Assembly: GCF_004761875.1 (NCBI RefSeq)
Contig: NZ_SJEY01000004.1
Coordinates: forward strand, 124,001-188,000
DNA: 64,000 nucleotides
From: Roseovarius aestuariivivens
GTDB taxonomy: Bacteria; Pseudomonadota; Alphaproteobacteria; Rhodobacterales; Rhodobacteraceae
Direction of reading: 5' to 3'
Part shown: positions 1 to 8,533 of the stretch, in pieces
Layout of the letters: every line of letters starts with the position of its first letter
Position numbering within the stretch: the stretch's first letter is position 1
Program-made: the position numbers and the translations under genes
The notes under the pieces: generated by a model
Databases searched by the model: none
What the model saw: the letters and a program-made list of their open reading frames with translations, nothing else
Told to the model about the DNA's origin: nothing

Positions 1-197
1 GCAACGAGCGCTCCGGTTGACGTGAGCGATACTTGTCGTGTCGTGCGTAGCAAGATTTGCTGACCGAGATCTTCCTCGAGTTTGGCGACGATGCGGGTCA
101 CGGTCGCAGGCGTCATCCTTAAGGATTTTGCCGCTGCAGCAAAGCTTTGGAGACGTGCGACTTCGAGGAATACGCGGACTGATTTGAGATCTTGCAT
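1..197 (-). CDS. LysR-family transcriptional regulator (N-terminal part, cut by window edge)
   Basis: The minus strand from the ATG at 197-195 reads MQDLKSVRVFLEVARLQSFA and continues for 65 codons to the window edge. This is the winged helix-turn-helix of LysR regulators, with the usual VFLEVAR...SFAAAAKSL...TVTRIVAKLEEDLG pattern. The effector domain lies outside the window. The gene is divergent from the ring-cleaving dioxygenase block starting at 311, the usual arrangement for a LysR activator and its target operon. I infer it senses an aromatic or quinone-type inducer; nothing in the visible part shows which one. Confidence 0.85.
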   Translation of the reverse strand, partial: MQDLKSVRVFLEVARLQSFAAAAKSLRMTPATVTRIVAKLEEDLGQQILLRTTRQVSLTSTGALV

Positions 198-206
198 GCC
201 GAAATC

Positions 207-259
207 GTTATCATAAATGCAATAAAATATGCAATTCAGTTATTATAGTTTTTGATAAC
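207..259. promoter_or_regulatory. Inverted repeat in divergent LysR/dioxygenase promoter region
   Basis: GTTATCA at 207-213 and TGATAAC at 253-259 form a perfect 7-bp inverted repeat. Between them lies a very AT-rich spacer holding two ATGCAAT copies (216-222 and 229-235). It lies between the divergent LysR gene and the dioxygenase gene, where LysR proteins normally bind. Assignment as an operator is inference. Confidence 0.4.
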
Positions 260-310
260 CGCATCGCTATCTTTATCCCAATGCAAACAACAACGGCCTG
301 GAGGCGGACC

Positions 311-1240
311 ATGGAAAAGCTGATCAAAGGCTTGCATCACGTCACTTCGATGGCGGCGGATGCCAAGGAAAACAACCAGTTCTTCACGCAGGCGCTTGGG
401 CTACGCCGGGTCAAGAAGACCGTGAACTTCGACGCGCCTGAGGTCTACCACCTCTACTATGGTGACGAAGTCGGGACGCCCGGATCGGTGATGACATACT
501 TCCCATTAGGCCGGATGCCGCGCGGCAAGCGTGGCGTCGGCGAGGTTGGAGTGACGGAGTTCGCCGTCCCCAAGGGTACACTTGATTTCTGGCAAGAGCA
601 CCTCGCCGAGAAGAGTGTCATTGGCCTAAAGGCCGACAGCTTCCTTGGCGAAAATCGTATGGAATTTGATGGCCCCGATGGCGAAAGTTTTGCGCTGGTC
701 GAAGCCGATCCTGAAGGTCGCACTGCCTGGACCGGCGATGGCATCGGCAGCGGTGAGGCCATTCTGGGCTTACACGGCGCGCGGTTCCGGCTGCGCGATG
801 CGGCGGCGACGGGCGAGCTCCTCCAATTCATGGGCTATGAAAAGGAGGACACGGCAGGTTCAGTCATCCGCTACCGGATCGATGGCGGCAATGCGGCCCG
901 GACCGTGGATCTGGAAGAGCTTCCAGACGCGCGCCACGCCAATCAAGGCGCCGGTTCGGTCCACCACATCGCGTTTGCGGTAGAGGATCGCGTCGCGCAA
1001 CTGGAGGTGCGCGAAGCGCTCATGGACACCGGCTATCAGGTCACACCTGTGATCGACCGCGATTACTTCTGGGCGATCTACTTCCGCACGCCGGGTGGTG
1101 TGCTTTTCGAGATCGCCACCAACGAACCTGGATTCGACCGCGACGAGGACACCGCGCATCTCGGCGAAGCCCTGAAGCTTCCCGAGCGCTATCGCCCCTG
1201 CCGCGATCAGATCGAAAAACGTCTGCCTGAAATCGCCTGA
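311..1240 (+). CDS. Ring-cleaving dioxygenase, VOC/glyoxalase fold (MhqO-like)
   Basis: 309 residues. Two vicinal-oxygen-chelate modules (about residues 5-140 and 155-300) are typical of the ring-cleaving dioxygenases called MhqO/MhqA in Firmicutes, which open hydroquinone-type rings using Fe(II). Candidate metal ligands are His in GLHHVTS near the start, His in VHHIAFAV, and Glu in GVLFEIATNEPG. An upstream in-frame ATG exists at 281, but the ATG at 311 is preceded by GAGGCGG at 301-307 and begins directly with the conserved domain, so 311 is chosen. It is the first gene of a co-directional block reaching 6599; the next gene follows after 12 bases. Substrate unknown; hydroquinone/catechol-like compounds are inferred from family. 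Confidence 0.85.
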   Translation: MEKLIKGLHHVTSMAADAKENNQFFTQALGLRRVKKTVNFDAPEVYHLYYGDEVGTPGSVMTYFPLGRMPRGKRGVGEVGVTEFAVPKGTLDFWQEHLAEKSVIGLKADSFLGENRMEFDGPDGESFALVEADPEGRTAWTGDGIGSGEAILGLHGARFRLRDAAATGELLQFMGYEKEDTAGSVIRYRIDGGNAARTVDLEELPDARHANQGAGSVHHIAFAVEDRVAQLEVREALMDTGYQVTPVIDRDYFWAIYFRTPGGVLFEIATNEPGFDRDEDTAHLGEALKLPERYRPCRDQIEKRLPEIA

Positions 1241-1252
1241 GGAGGGCCGAAT

Positions 1253-1879
1253 ATGTCAGTCGAAAGCTACAAAGCCCTGACAAAAGTACCAGAACGCGAT
1301 GCGCCGCTCGTCTTTGCCTTCCACGGCACTGGCGGAGATGAACAACAGTTCTTTGGTCTTGCGCAAGAGCTGGTCCCCGGCGCGGGCGTGATTTCGCCCC
1401 GGGGCGACGTTTCGGAAATGGGTGCTGCGCGTTTCTTTCGCCGCACGGGCGAGGGTGTCTACGACATGCACGATCTTGCCCGGGCGACGGCCAAGATGGC
1501 GAGCTTCGTAGAGGCTTGGAAAGAAAGATATCCTGACCGGCCCGTTTATGGGTTTGGGTATTCCAACGGCGCGAATATCCTTGCGTCCGTGATGATGGCA
1601 CGCCCGGATCTTTTTGATCGCGTGGCCTTGCTGCATCCTCTTGTTCCTTGGGAGCCCGCATCGGTATCGGGGCTGAAGGGTCGTCAAGTTCTGATCACCG
1701 CTGGGCGACACGATCCGATCTGTCCCTGGCCGATGACCGAACGCCTCGTGTCCTGGTTCAAGGCACAAGGCGCGCAACTGGCCACCAGCTATCACGATGG
1801 TGGCCACGAGATGCGCCGGGAAGAGCTGGCCGCCATGGCGCAGCTTCTGCGGGCCCACCCTCGGGCGGATGCAGCATGA
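1253..1879 (+). CDS. Alpha/beta hydrolase, phospholipase/carboxylesterase family (MhqD-like)
   Basis: 208 residues, the normal size for the small esterase family that includes YpfH and MhqD. Visible motifs are FAFHGTGGDEQQ (oxyanion-hole strand), GFGYSNGAN with the nucleophilic serine, the acid in GRHDPICP and the histidine in DGGHEMRRE. The start follows GGAGGGCC. Its stop overlaps the next start as ATGA, so translation is probably coupled. Pairing of this hydrolase with the VOC dioxygenase is recurrent in quinone-detoxification operons; the true ester substrate is not known. Confidence 0.85.
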   Translation: MSVESYKALTKVPERDAPLVFAFHGTGGDEQQFFGLAQELVPGAGVISPRGDVSEMGAARFFRRTGEGVYDMHDLARATAKMASFVEAWKERYPDRPVYGFGYSNGANILASVMMARPDLFDRVALLHPLVPWEPASVSGLKGRQVLITAGRHDPICPWPMTERLVSWFKAQGAQLATSYHDGGHEMRREELAAMAQLLRAHPRADAA

Positions 1880-2127
1880 ACTGGGCGCCGTATCTGCTCT
1901 CACTGGGCGTCGGTGTCGGCGTGGGTGTGATCTACGGGCTTGTGTCCTTGCGGTCTCCTGCGCCGCCGATCATCGCATTGCTCGGCCTCCTGGGCATGCT
2001 CGCCGGAGAGGCCGCCGTGCACTGGCTGAAAGGCCATGCCCAACCAATCGCCCATGCGCTGCACCTGAAATCCTTCGAGGTTGGTCAGCAAAAGCCACCC
2101 TCGGACACCACCAAAAGCGAAACCTGA
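1876..2127 (+). CDS. XapX-domain small membrane protein (DUF1427)
   Basis: 83 residues from the ATG at 1876, which overlaps the esterase stop. Two hydrophobic segments (about residues 5-25 and 32-50) flank SLRSPAPPIIALLGLLGML, the signature of the XapX/DUF1427 family. The hydrophilic C-terminal tail ends SDTTKSET. The molecular function of XapX is unknown. Members often sit next to isochorismatase-like hydrolases, as here, so a membrane role linked to uptake or efflux of the cluster's substrate is a reasonable inference. Confidence 0.8.
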   Translation: MNWAPYLLSLGVGVGVGVIYGLVSLRSPAPPIIALLGLLGMLAGEAAVHWLKGHAQPIAHALHLKSFEVGQQKPPSDTTKSET

Positions 2128-2153
2128 ACCCGAACCAAGGAGCAACCAACCCG

Positions 2154-2858
2154 ATGTCCAAACTTGACGTTCTCACCCCCGAAAACAGCCAGGTGATCTT
2201 CATTGATCATCAGCCTCAGATGGCATTCGGCGTGCAGTCGATTGACCGGCAAACGCTGAAGAACAACACCGTGGCGCTGGCCAAGGCAGCCAAGATCTTT
2301 GGCATCCCGACCATAATCACAACGGTCGAGACCGAAAGCTTTTCCGGCCACACCTATCCCGAACTGCTGGACGTGCATCCCGACGCTCCGCTGCTGGAGC
2401 GTACATCAATGAACTCGTGGGATGACCAGAAGGTGCGTGATGCCCTGGCCAAGGGGGCCGCCGAAGGCCGCAATAAGATCGTTGTCTCAGGGCTTTGGAC
2501 CGAGGTGTGTAACCTAACCTTTGCGCTCAGCTGCATGGCCGATACGGAGTACGAGATCTACATGGTCGCCGATGCGTCCGGCGGCACGTCCGAGGACGCA
2601 CACAACTATGCCATGGATCGCATGGTGCAAGCGGGTGTCGTACCCGTGACCTGGCAGCAGGTGCTGCTGGAATGGCAGCGTGACTGGGCCCGCAAGGAAA
2701 CCTATGACGCGGTCATCGCGCTGGTACAGGAGCATTCCGGCGCCTACGGCATGGGCGTCGATTACGCGTACACCATGGTGCATAAGTCGCCTTCGCGAAC
2801 CCAGCACACCGGGAAAACGCTGGAAGCTGTGCCCGCCGCGCCCCTCGCAATCGAGTAG
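2154..2858 (+). CDS. Isochorismatase-like cysteine hydrolase (YcaC-type)
   Basis: 234 residues from the ATG at 2154, with AAGGAG at 2136-2141 upstream. A longer frame starting at 1797 only overlaps the upstream genes and is rejected. The catalytic Asp is in VIFIDHQPQM and the nucleophilic Cys in GLWTEVCNLTFAL, both typical of the isochorismatase-like fold. The closest recognisable relatives are YcaC-type amidase-like hydrolases of unknown substrate. It lies 62 bases before the amidohydrolase gene in the same orientation. True isochorismatase activity is unlikely because no enterobactin-type genes are nearby. Confidence 0.82.
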   Translation: MSKLDVLTPENSQVIFIDHQPQMAFGVQSIDRQTLKNNTVALAKAAKIFGIPTIITTVETESFSGHTYPELLDVHPDAPLLERTSMNSWDDQKVRDALAKGAAEGRNKIVVSGLWTEVCNLTFALSCMADTEYEIYMVADASGGTSEDAHNYAMDRMVQAGVVPVTWQQVLLEWQRDWARKETYDAVIALVQEHSGAYGMGVDYAYTMVHKSPSRTQHTGKTLEAVPAAPLAIE

Positions 2859-2920
2859 GCACACCGCCGCGCCCGTCAGCCGGGCGCGGCCCCTGTCCCC
2901 TTTGCATAACGGAGGCTGCC

Positions 2921-4648
2921 ATGGCCGATACCATCCTTTTCAACGGGAATATCACCACGATGGACCCCGACGCGCCCGAAGTGACGGCCGTCGCCCTGTC
3001 CGGTGGCCTCATTCAGGAAGTCGGTTCCGATGGAGACATCCTGCGCCTCAAGACGACCGAAACCGATGTCATCGACCTTGGCGGCCAGCGCGTCATTCCG
3101 GGCCTGATCGACAGCCACACCCATATCATCCGGCAGGGCAACAACTTTGCCATGGAGTTGCGCTGGGACATTGTGCCGTCGCTGTCTGACGGTCTTCGCA
3201 TGTTGAAGCAGCAGGCCGAACGGACGCCTGCGGGCCAATGGATCCGCGTGGTGGGCGGCTGGTCCGCCGATCAATTCGCCGAACGCCGTCTGCCGACGAT
3301 CGACGAGATCAATGCTGTCGCCCCTGACGTTCCGGTTTACGTGCTGCACCTCTATGATCGTGCCTGGCTGAACAAGGCGGCCCTGCGCGCCCTTGGGATC
3401 GATAAGCATTTCTATGAACCCTTCGTCTCTGGCCGTCTTGAACGTGACGACAAGGGTAATCCGACCGGCCTTGCGATGGCACGCCCGAATGCGCAACCGC
3501 TGTATGCGCTTTTGGATATGGCGCCAAAGCTCGATTTTGAGGAGCAGGTCATATCGACCAAGCACTATTTTCGTGCGCTCAACGGCCTTGGTCTGACCTC
3601 TGCGCTCGACTGTGCGGGCGGGTTCCTTAACTACCCTGACGATTACGGCGTCATCTCCGAGCTCAATAAGCGCGGCGAGCAAACCGTCCGCATCGGCTAT
3701 CAGCTGTTTGCGCAGCGCCCGCTGTTCGAGCTCGACGATTTCAAGCGCTGGAATGACATTGTGAAGCCGGACGCGGGGGATGACTACCTGAAATGCGTTG
3801 GCGCGGGCGAGATGCTGGTGGCTTCAGCCTACGACTTCGAGGATTTCAGTTATCCGCGCCCCGAGCTGCCAAAGCGGATGGAGGGTGACCTCCGCCCAGT
3901 GCTCGAGTTTCTGTTCGATAATCGCTGGCCGATCCGTTTCCATTGCACCTACGAGGAAAGCGCGCACCGGTTGCTCGACGTTGTTGAGGAGGTGGGTCGT
4001 GATCGGGGGCTCGATGAGCTGAACTGGATTTTCGACCACGGAGAGACGATTACCGAGGCCACGATGGAGCGTGTCGCGCGCCTCGGTGGCGGGATCAGCT
4101 ACCAGAACCGCATCGCGTTTCAGGCCACGGCCTATGAGGACCGTTATGGCGAGGCCGCATTGAACGATGTGATGCCGGTCAAGAAGATAATGGCCTCCGG
4201 CGCGCCACTGGCCGCGGGGACAGATGCCACGCGTGTCTCGTCTTACAATCCGTGGCTCGCCATCCATTGGGCGGTCTCGGGCAAGGGCCGTGGCGGCGAT
4301 GTAATATGGCAGGCGGCCAACCGTCTGGACCGGCACGACGCGCTACGCCACTGGACGGCGGCAGGCGCCTGGTTCAGCCGCGAGCAGGGGAAGAAGGGTC
4401 AGATCAAGGCAGGCCAGTTCGCTGATCTTGCCGTGCTCGACCGAGACTACTTTGCGGTGCCCGAGGACGACATCGTCAACATCGAGGCCGACCTGACCTT
4501 CACCGGCGGCAAGGTCGTGCACGCCAACGGGGCCTTCGCGGCCCGTGCACCTGCGCCCCTGCCGGGACTGCCCGACTGGTCTCCTGTGCCCGTCTTTGGC
4601 GCACCCGGGGCGACCATAAACCAGAAGACGTCGCAGGTTGCGGAATGA
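2921..4648 (+). CDS. Amidohydrolase family protein (YtcJ-like)
   Basis: 575 residues, normal for YtcJ-type metal-dependent amidohydrolases. Metal-site motifs in order: GLIDSHTHI (HxH) after the first beta-sandwich part, His in IRFHCTYEES, His in WIFDHGETI, and the conserved Asp in LAAGTDATR. The C-terminal piece GQFADLAVLDRDYF is the standard closing beta-strand motif. The start follows GGAGGCTGCC. The enzyme probably hydrolyses an amide or cyclic amide, but the family is too broad to name the substrate. It belongs to the 311-6599 block. Confidence 0.85.
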   Translation: MADTILFNGNITTMDPDAPEVTAVALSGGLIQEVGSDGDILRLKTTETDVIDLGGQRVIPGLIDSHTHIIRQGNNFAMELRWDIVPSLSDGLRMLKQQAERTPAGQWIRVVGGWSADQFAERRLPTIDEINAVAPDVPVYVLHLYDRAWLNKAALRALGIDKHFYEPFVSGRLERDDKGNPTGLAMARPNAQPLYALLDMAPKLDFEEQVISTKHYFRALNGLGLTSALDCAGGFLNYPDDYGVISELNKRGEQTVRIGYQLFAQRPLFELDDFKRWNDIVKPDAGDDYLKCVGAGEMLVASAYDFEDFSYPRPELPKRMEGDLRPVLEFLFDNRWPIRFHCTYEESAHRLLDVVEEVGRDRGLDELNWIFDHGETITEATMERVARLGGGISYQNRIAFQATAYEDRYGEAALNDVMPVKKIMASGAPLAAGTDATRVSSYNPWLAIHWAVSGKGRGGDVIWQAANRLDRHDALRHWTAAGAWFSREQGKKGQIKAGQFADLAVLDRDYFAVPEDDIVNIEADLTFTGGKVVHANGAFAARAPAPLPGLPDWSPVPVFGAPGATINQKTSQVAE

Positions 4649-4702
4649 TACCAAGCGGACCGGGCCGAACCTGGCTCGCACCTTACCTTCAGAGAGACGA
4701 CA

Positions 4703-5002
4703 ATGGCTGACGTTACGATCACTCGCACCGATACAGGGACCAAGGCGCGCTATGTCGCGACCATCGAGGGCGTCGAAGGAGAGGGCGAGCTGACCTTGTC
4801 CAAGGTGTCCGATACCCTGATCATCGCCGATCACACTGGTGTGCCGGACACTATGCGCCGGATGGGCGTGGCGGGCACCCTGGCCGAGCGCTTGTTCGCG
4901 GATGCACGCGCTGCAGGTCAGCGGATCGTTCCCCTGTGTCCGTTCGTTCGCGGCTATGCGCAAAAGCGCAAAGAGGAGACCTCTGATGTCACCCAGTGGT
5001 AA
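4703..5002 (+). CDS. Small GNAT-type N-acetyltransferase (YidJ/COG2388-like)
   Basis: 99 residues. The pattern GEGELTLSKV...IIADHTGVPDTMRRMGVAGTLAERLFADAR...IVPLCPFVRGYAQ matches the short acetyl-CoA-binding GNAT-fold proteins of the COG2388 group. The helix MRRMGVAGTLAERL is where the acetyl-CoA pyrophosphate loop (normally R/Q-G-x-G) should be. The start follows AGAGAGACGACA. The last 17 bases overlap the MFS gene. Substrate unknown. Confidence 0.75.
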   Translation: MADVTITRTDTGTKARYVATIEGVEGEGELTLSKVSDTLIIADHTGVPDTMRRMGVAGTLAERLFADARAAGQRIVPLCPFVRGYAQKRKEETSDVTQW

Positions 5003-6599
5003 TCCGGCCGCCGACCCGGCCCCCATTGCTCCAACCGGGCCGTTTTCGCCCTTCATGCACCGCGCCTTTGCGCTTTTGTGGACGGCCACGCTGATTTCTA
5101 ATGTGGGCACCTGGATGCACGATGTCGGCGCGGGCTGGTTGATGATCACTCTCAACTCGTCCCCTGCCGTTGTGTCACTGGTGCAGGCTGCAACTACGTT
5201 ACCTGTGTTCTTGTTTGCGCTTTACGCAGGCACTCTCGCGGATCGGCTGGACAAACGCAGGATGCTCATAACAGTCAATGTTGTCTTACTTGTGCTCATC
5301 TCGTTACTCACGCTTCTTGTCCATTTCGAGTTGGTCACACCGGTCATTCTGATCCTCTTCACGCTCGCCATCGGCACAGGTACGGCCTTCATGGCGCCGG
5401 CATGGCAGGCGATCGTTCCCGCGCTCGTTCCGCGTGACGCGTTACAGCCCGCGATCGCACTCAATTCCATGGGCATCAACATCAGCCGTGCGATCGGCCC
5501 GGCCCTTGCTGGGGTTCTGATTGCATCTGTAAGTCTGTCTGCCCCGTTTGCGGTAAATGCCGCCAGCCATGTGGTGATCATCATTGCGCTGGTGCTCTGG
5601 CGATACGATGGAACGGTTACCAAGACCTCGCAGCCGGTGGCCAATGCTATGCTCACGGGCCTCCGGCATGTTGCACATAACGCACCGCTCAAGGCGACGT
5701 TGATGCGGTCATTTGCCTTTTTCATCTTTGCGTCGGCGTATTGGGCACTGTTACCACTGGTCGTGCAGGGCATCGAGGGTGGCGGCGCGGAGTTGTACGG
5801 ACTGCTCCTGACCCTGATCGGCACGGGCGCAGTGGCTGGCGCTCTCACAATGCCGAAGTTCCGCGCCAGGGTAGACGGCAGCACGATGGCTCTGCTTGGA
5901 ACCCTGGGCACCGCAGCCGCCATGGTAATTCTGGCGACCGCCGCGGTGCCCTATCTTGCCGCCGCGGCCGCGTTGCTTGGCGGTTTCAGTTGGATCGCTG
6001 TGCTGACGACGTTCAATGTTTCTGCACAAACTGCCCTGCCCAACTGGGTGCGTGCACGGGGTCTTGCGATAAACCTGATGGTCTTCTTTGGCTCAATGGC
6101 CTTGGGATCCACCGCATGGGGGCAAGTGGCGACAGCCACATCAACGACGACAACAATGTTGATTGCCGCCGCGGGGCTGATCGTAGGAGCCGTTTTGACC
6201 CGCAACGTCAAATTGGGTCAGGGCGAACAGCTTGATCTGACACCGTCTATGCACTGGCCCGCACCTGAGGTCGCCCTGCCCGAAGATGGCCTGGCAGCGC
6301 GCGGCCCTGTGATGGTTACCGTTGAATATGTCATCGATCCTTCACAGGCCGAAGCCTTCCTTGCTGCATTGATGGACCTGTCTCAGGAACGCTGGCGGGA
6401 TGGCGCGTTTGAATGGCGGTCCTATCAAAATGTCGAGGAGCCAGAGCTGTGGATTGAAGCCTTCAGCATCTCAAGCTGGGAAGAGCATCTGGCGCAGCAT
6501 GCTCGGGTTTCGAACGCCGACAAGGTGGTTCAGGACAGGGTAAGAGCTTTCGACAAGCGAGAGAACGGGCCGATAGTCAAGCACTTTATCGCGCCATGA
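4986..6599 (+). CDS. MFS exporter (EntS/MFS_3 type) with C-terminal monooxygenase-like domain
   Basis: 537 residues from the ATG at 4986, overlapping the GNAT gene by 17 bases, so translation is probably coupled. About residues 20-415 carry the membrane segments of a major-facilitator protein, with the loop motif AGTLADRLDKRRMLI after TM2. The last ~100 residues (from RGPVMVTVEYVID on) are soluble and resemble the ABM/dimeric ferredoxin-like fold of antibiotic-biosynthesis monooxygenases. This fusion occurs in other proteobacterial MFS_3 proteins. Likely role: export of the toxic aromatic or of a product of the cluster. The frame starting at 4839 is an upstream extension and is rejected. Confidence 0.82.
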   Translation: MSPSGNPAADPAPIAPTGPFSPFMHRAFALLWTATLISNVGTWMHDVGAGWLMITLNSSPAVVSLVQAATTLPVFLFALYAGTLADRLDKRRMLITVNVVLLVLISLLTLLVHFELVTPVILILFTLAIGTGTAFMAPAWQAIVPALVPRDALQPAIALNSMGINISRAIGPALAGVLIASVSLSAPFAVNAASHVVIIIALVLWRYDGTVTKTSQPVANAMLTGLRHVAHNAPLKATLMRSFAFFIFASAYWALLPLVVQGIEGGGAELYGLLLTLIGTGAVAGALTMPKFRARVDGSTMALLGTLGTAAAMVILATAAVPYLAAAAALLGGFSWIAVLTTFNVSAQTALPNWVRARGLAINLMVFFGSMALGSTAWGQVATATSTTTTMLIAAAGLIVGAVLTRNVKLGQGEQLDLTPSMHWPAPEVALPEDGLAARGPVMVTVEYVIDPSQAEAFLAALMDLSQERWRDGAFEWRSYQNVEEPELWIEAFSISSWEEHLAQHARVSNADKVVQDRVRAFDKRENGPIVKHFIAP

Positions 6600-7061
6600 T
6601 GGAACGGCATGAACACATACGAGCGTAGGCCCTGAAAACGCTCGTCGTCGCAGGGTTGCTGCTGCCTACCCATCTGTCGACAGCCTGGTCGGCTGGAAAG
6701 TACCCATTCTGCGCGCGGAAATACCCTTGAAGTTCAACGGAATGACGGGAGGTGTGCGCGGCGATTGTGGGGAGCCAGAGCCAAGTTTCTCGGGAAGCGT
6801 GCGCACCGCTGATCTCGCCAGCCGCTCAGCCAGATCGTCACGAGAACCGCGCACCGTGCCGCTGTGAAGTATTGCGAGCAAAAGGTCCGAAGTGGCGAGC
6901 AAACCGGTCCATTCCGGCTGCTGCGAGTTGGTCCGCCTTGGGCTCGTTCCGGTCGTTAGCTGCACAATGCGCTAAGGTCTAGTGTGCGGACTTAATGTAT
7001 CCCGCCCGATGCTTGGCTTGCCACCTGTGAAACTCACGCTGCGACAGGGTTATCTCTTTGG
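6600..7061. other. Non-coding stretch, no convincing gene
   Basis: 462 bases. Two overlapping open frames on opposite strands (about 6666-6965 minus and 6752-6982 plus) have no recognisable domain, poor composition and no good ribosome site. The stretch holds AAGGTCCG at 6882-6889 and one arm of a 39-base imperfect direct repeat at 6941-6979. It looks like decayed or repeat-type intergenic DNA. Confidence 0.5.
6941..6979. repeat. Imperfect direct repeat, copy A (flanks ester cyclase gene)
   Basis: This 39-base segment beginning GGCTCGTTCCGGTC matches 31 of 39 positions with 7565-7603. The two copies bracket the ester cyclase gene on either side. I counted the matches by direct alignment. Confidence 0.55.
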
Positions 7062-7487
7062 TCAGCTGATTAGTCCCAGCTGCCGAGCGATGGTTGCGCT
7101 GTCGTAATAATCCCGGCCCTCGACCACCATGCCGTCTTTGACGCGCATCACTGAACAATACCGGACTTCAGCTTTCTTGCCGGTTGGCTGAAAATTTCCA
7201 AGGCTGGAGCGCAGAACGCCGGTATGTGTGCCAGTGTTCCGAAACTCGACCGTAGCCCATTGCCCGTCTTGGCTGACAATGACGTTTTCGACTTTGCAAA
7301 GCCCGTCAGGGAATGCCTCTCGCCAGCGATAGTAGTCAGATTTGTAGGCTTCCTTGCCGGGAAGCTTCTCGCCTCGGGCAATATCCTCAAAAGCACAGTC
7401 TTCAGCGATGACCTCCGCGCCGCGATCTGGATCGCGCATATCCCACGACTCGTGAAATTGTCGAACTACCTTTTCAGTAGGGTGCAT
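7062..7487 (-). CDS. Ester cyclase / SnoaL-like NTF2-fold protein
   Basis: 141 residues. Motifs VVRQFHESWDMRDPD, the acid-rich VIAEDCAFED, FPDGLCKVENVI and the closing GMVVEGRDYYD are those of the SnoaL-like polyketide-cyclase/ester-cyclase branch of the NTF2 fold, which forms a small cone-shaped pocket. In most bacteria these proteins have no known substrate. It stands alone on the minus strand, with 215 bases of non-coding DNA before the next minus gene. Lower-GC codons than the neighbouring operons and flanking direct repeats suggest acquired DNA. Confidence 0.75.
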   Translation of the reverse strand: MHPTEKVVRQFHESWDMRDPDRGAEVIAEDCAFEDIARGEKLPGKEAYKSDYYRWREAFPDGLCKVENVIVSQDGQWATVEFRNTGTHTGVLRSSLGNFQPTGKKAEVRYCSVMRVKDGMVVEGRDYYDSATIARQLGLIS

Positions 7488-7564
7488 GTTCCTGGCCCCT
7501 TATGGGTGTTGGTTCGGCGAGATTAGCAGCCGGCCTTCACAAGTCCACTGGAATGGCTATTCGG

Positions 7565-7603
7565 GGCTCTTTCCGGTCATCAGCTGCAACAAGAGCCAAG
7601 GTC
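7565..7603. repeat. Imperfect direct repeat, copy B
   Basis: Second copy of the 39-base repeat (31/39 identical to 6941-6979). It runs directly into AAGGTCCG at 7598-7605. The same octamer recurs at 6882-6889 and 8722-8729. Confidence 0.55.
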
Positions 7604-7702
7604 CGCTCCGCGGGCACAGAAGTCTTTCACTGCGGTGCCGCGCTCGAAAGCTCATTGAAGGATCGCGCCGAGGAAAATGCTATCACCGGCCAGTTCAATG
7701 CA

Positions 7703-8533
7703 TCAGTTAAGAACCGATCTGGAAAACGCAGCGAGTTCGTCATTAAAACGGTTAGCATCCTCACAAAACGGAGCGTGCCCCACACCCTTGTACTCCGAAG
7801 ATTGGCCATATGGTACATGCGCGATGATCGTTTCAGCCATCTTGGGCAAAACGATGCTGTCTCTGTCGCCGAAGGATACCAGAGAGGGTTTTTGCAAACG
7901 CTCCAATTCAGGGGTGAAGTCATCTTCGCGTTGAATGAGACTGGCGCGCACAAAGGGCTGCACAAGCATGTTCCATCCCATCGCCAATTCCATGTCTTTG
8001 GCGTCTAAGGGTTGTTCGAAGCAGACGTGCAGAAATCTCTGGATTGCTTGGAGCGCGACCACCTGATCATCCGAACAGGCCGGCGGTGCGTTCTCCAAAA
8101 AGCCAGGCCCTATATGTGAACCAAACCACTTTGGACCTATGCCAACAGCCGCTCCGACAAAATTGATGCCGCTGATGTCCTCGTCACCGTAACGTCGAAG
8201 GTAATCGCTTATTACCAAGCCGCCATACGACCATCCAACCAGGACCGGCCTTTCTAGTTCGAGCGTTTTTATAATGCTGTTGATGTCTTCGGCCCAAAGA
8301 TCGCCGTGCGAGTAGCTCTCAGCGTCCTTTGGTGTATCAGACTGGCCATGGCCTCGAAGGTCGACCGCGACCAGCCTGTGGCTGTCAGCAAGCGCGCTCT
8401 CGAATTGCTTTGCCCAACACATATGATGTTGTGACCAACCATGAATGAACAGTATTGGCATACCCGTGGAGAGACCAGTTTCCCGCGCGTGAATCTTTAT
8501 GCCACCGCCACCTTCAACAAAATGCGCGTCCAT
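7703..8533 (-). CDS. Alpha/beta-fold hydrolase
   Basis: 276 residues. Motifs in order: ILFIHGWSQHHMCW (oxyanion hole), DLRGHGQSDTPK, the nucleophile elbow LVGWSYGGLV, the acid region FGDRDSIVLP and the histidine in YKGVGHAPFCED. This set is typical of haloperoxidase/esterase-like alpha/beta hydrolases that act on small esters, lactones or C-C bonds. It is on the minus strand of an accessory block with non-coding gaps of 215 and 354 bases on its two sides, so it is probably a single-gene unit. Substrate unknown. Confidence 0.82.
   Translation of the reverse strand: MDAHFVEGGGGIKIHARETGLSTGMPILFIHGWSQHHMCWAKQFESALADSHRLVAVDLRGHGQSDTPKDAESYSHGDLWAEDINSIIKTLELERPVLVGWSYGGLVISDYLRRYGDEDISGINFVGAAVGIGPKWFGSHIGPGFLENAPPACSDDQVVALQAIQRFLHVCFEQPLDAKDMELAMGWNMLVQPFVRASLIQREDDFTPELERLQKPSLVSFGDRDSIVLPKMAETIIAHVPYGQSSEYKGVGHAPFCEDANRFNDELAAFSRSVLN

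Noticed and set aside
6666-6965. Open frames on both strands between the MFS and ester cyclase genes
   Set aside because: No family resemblance, no convincing ribosome site, mutual overlap; the stretch holds repeat-like DNA.
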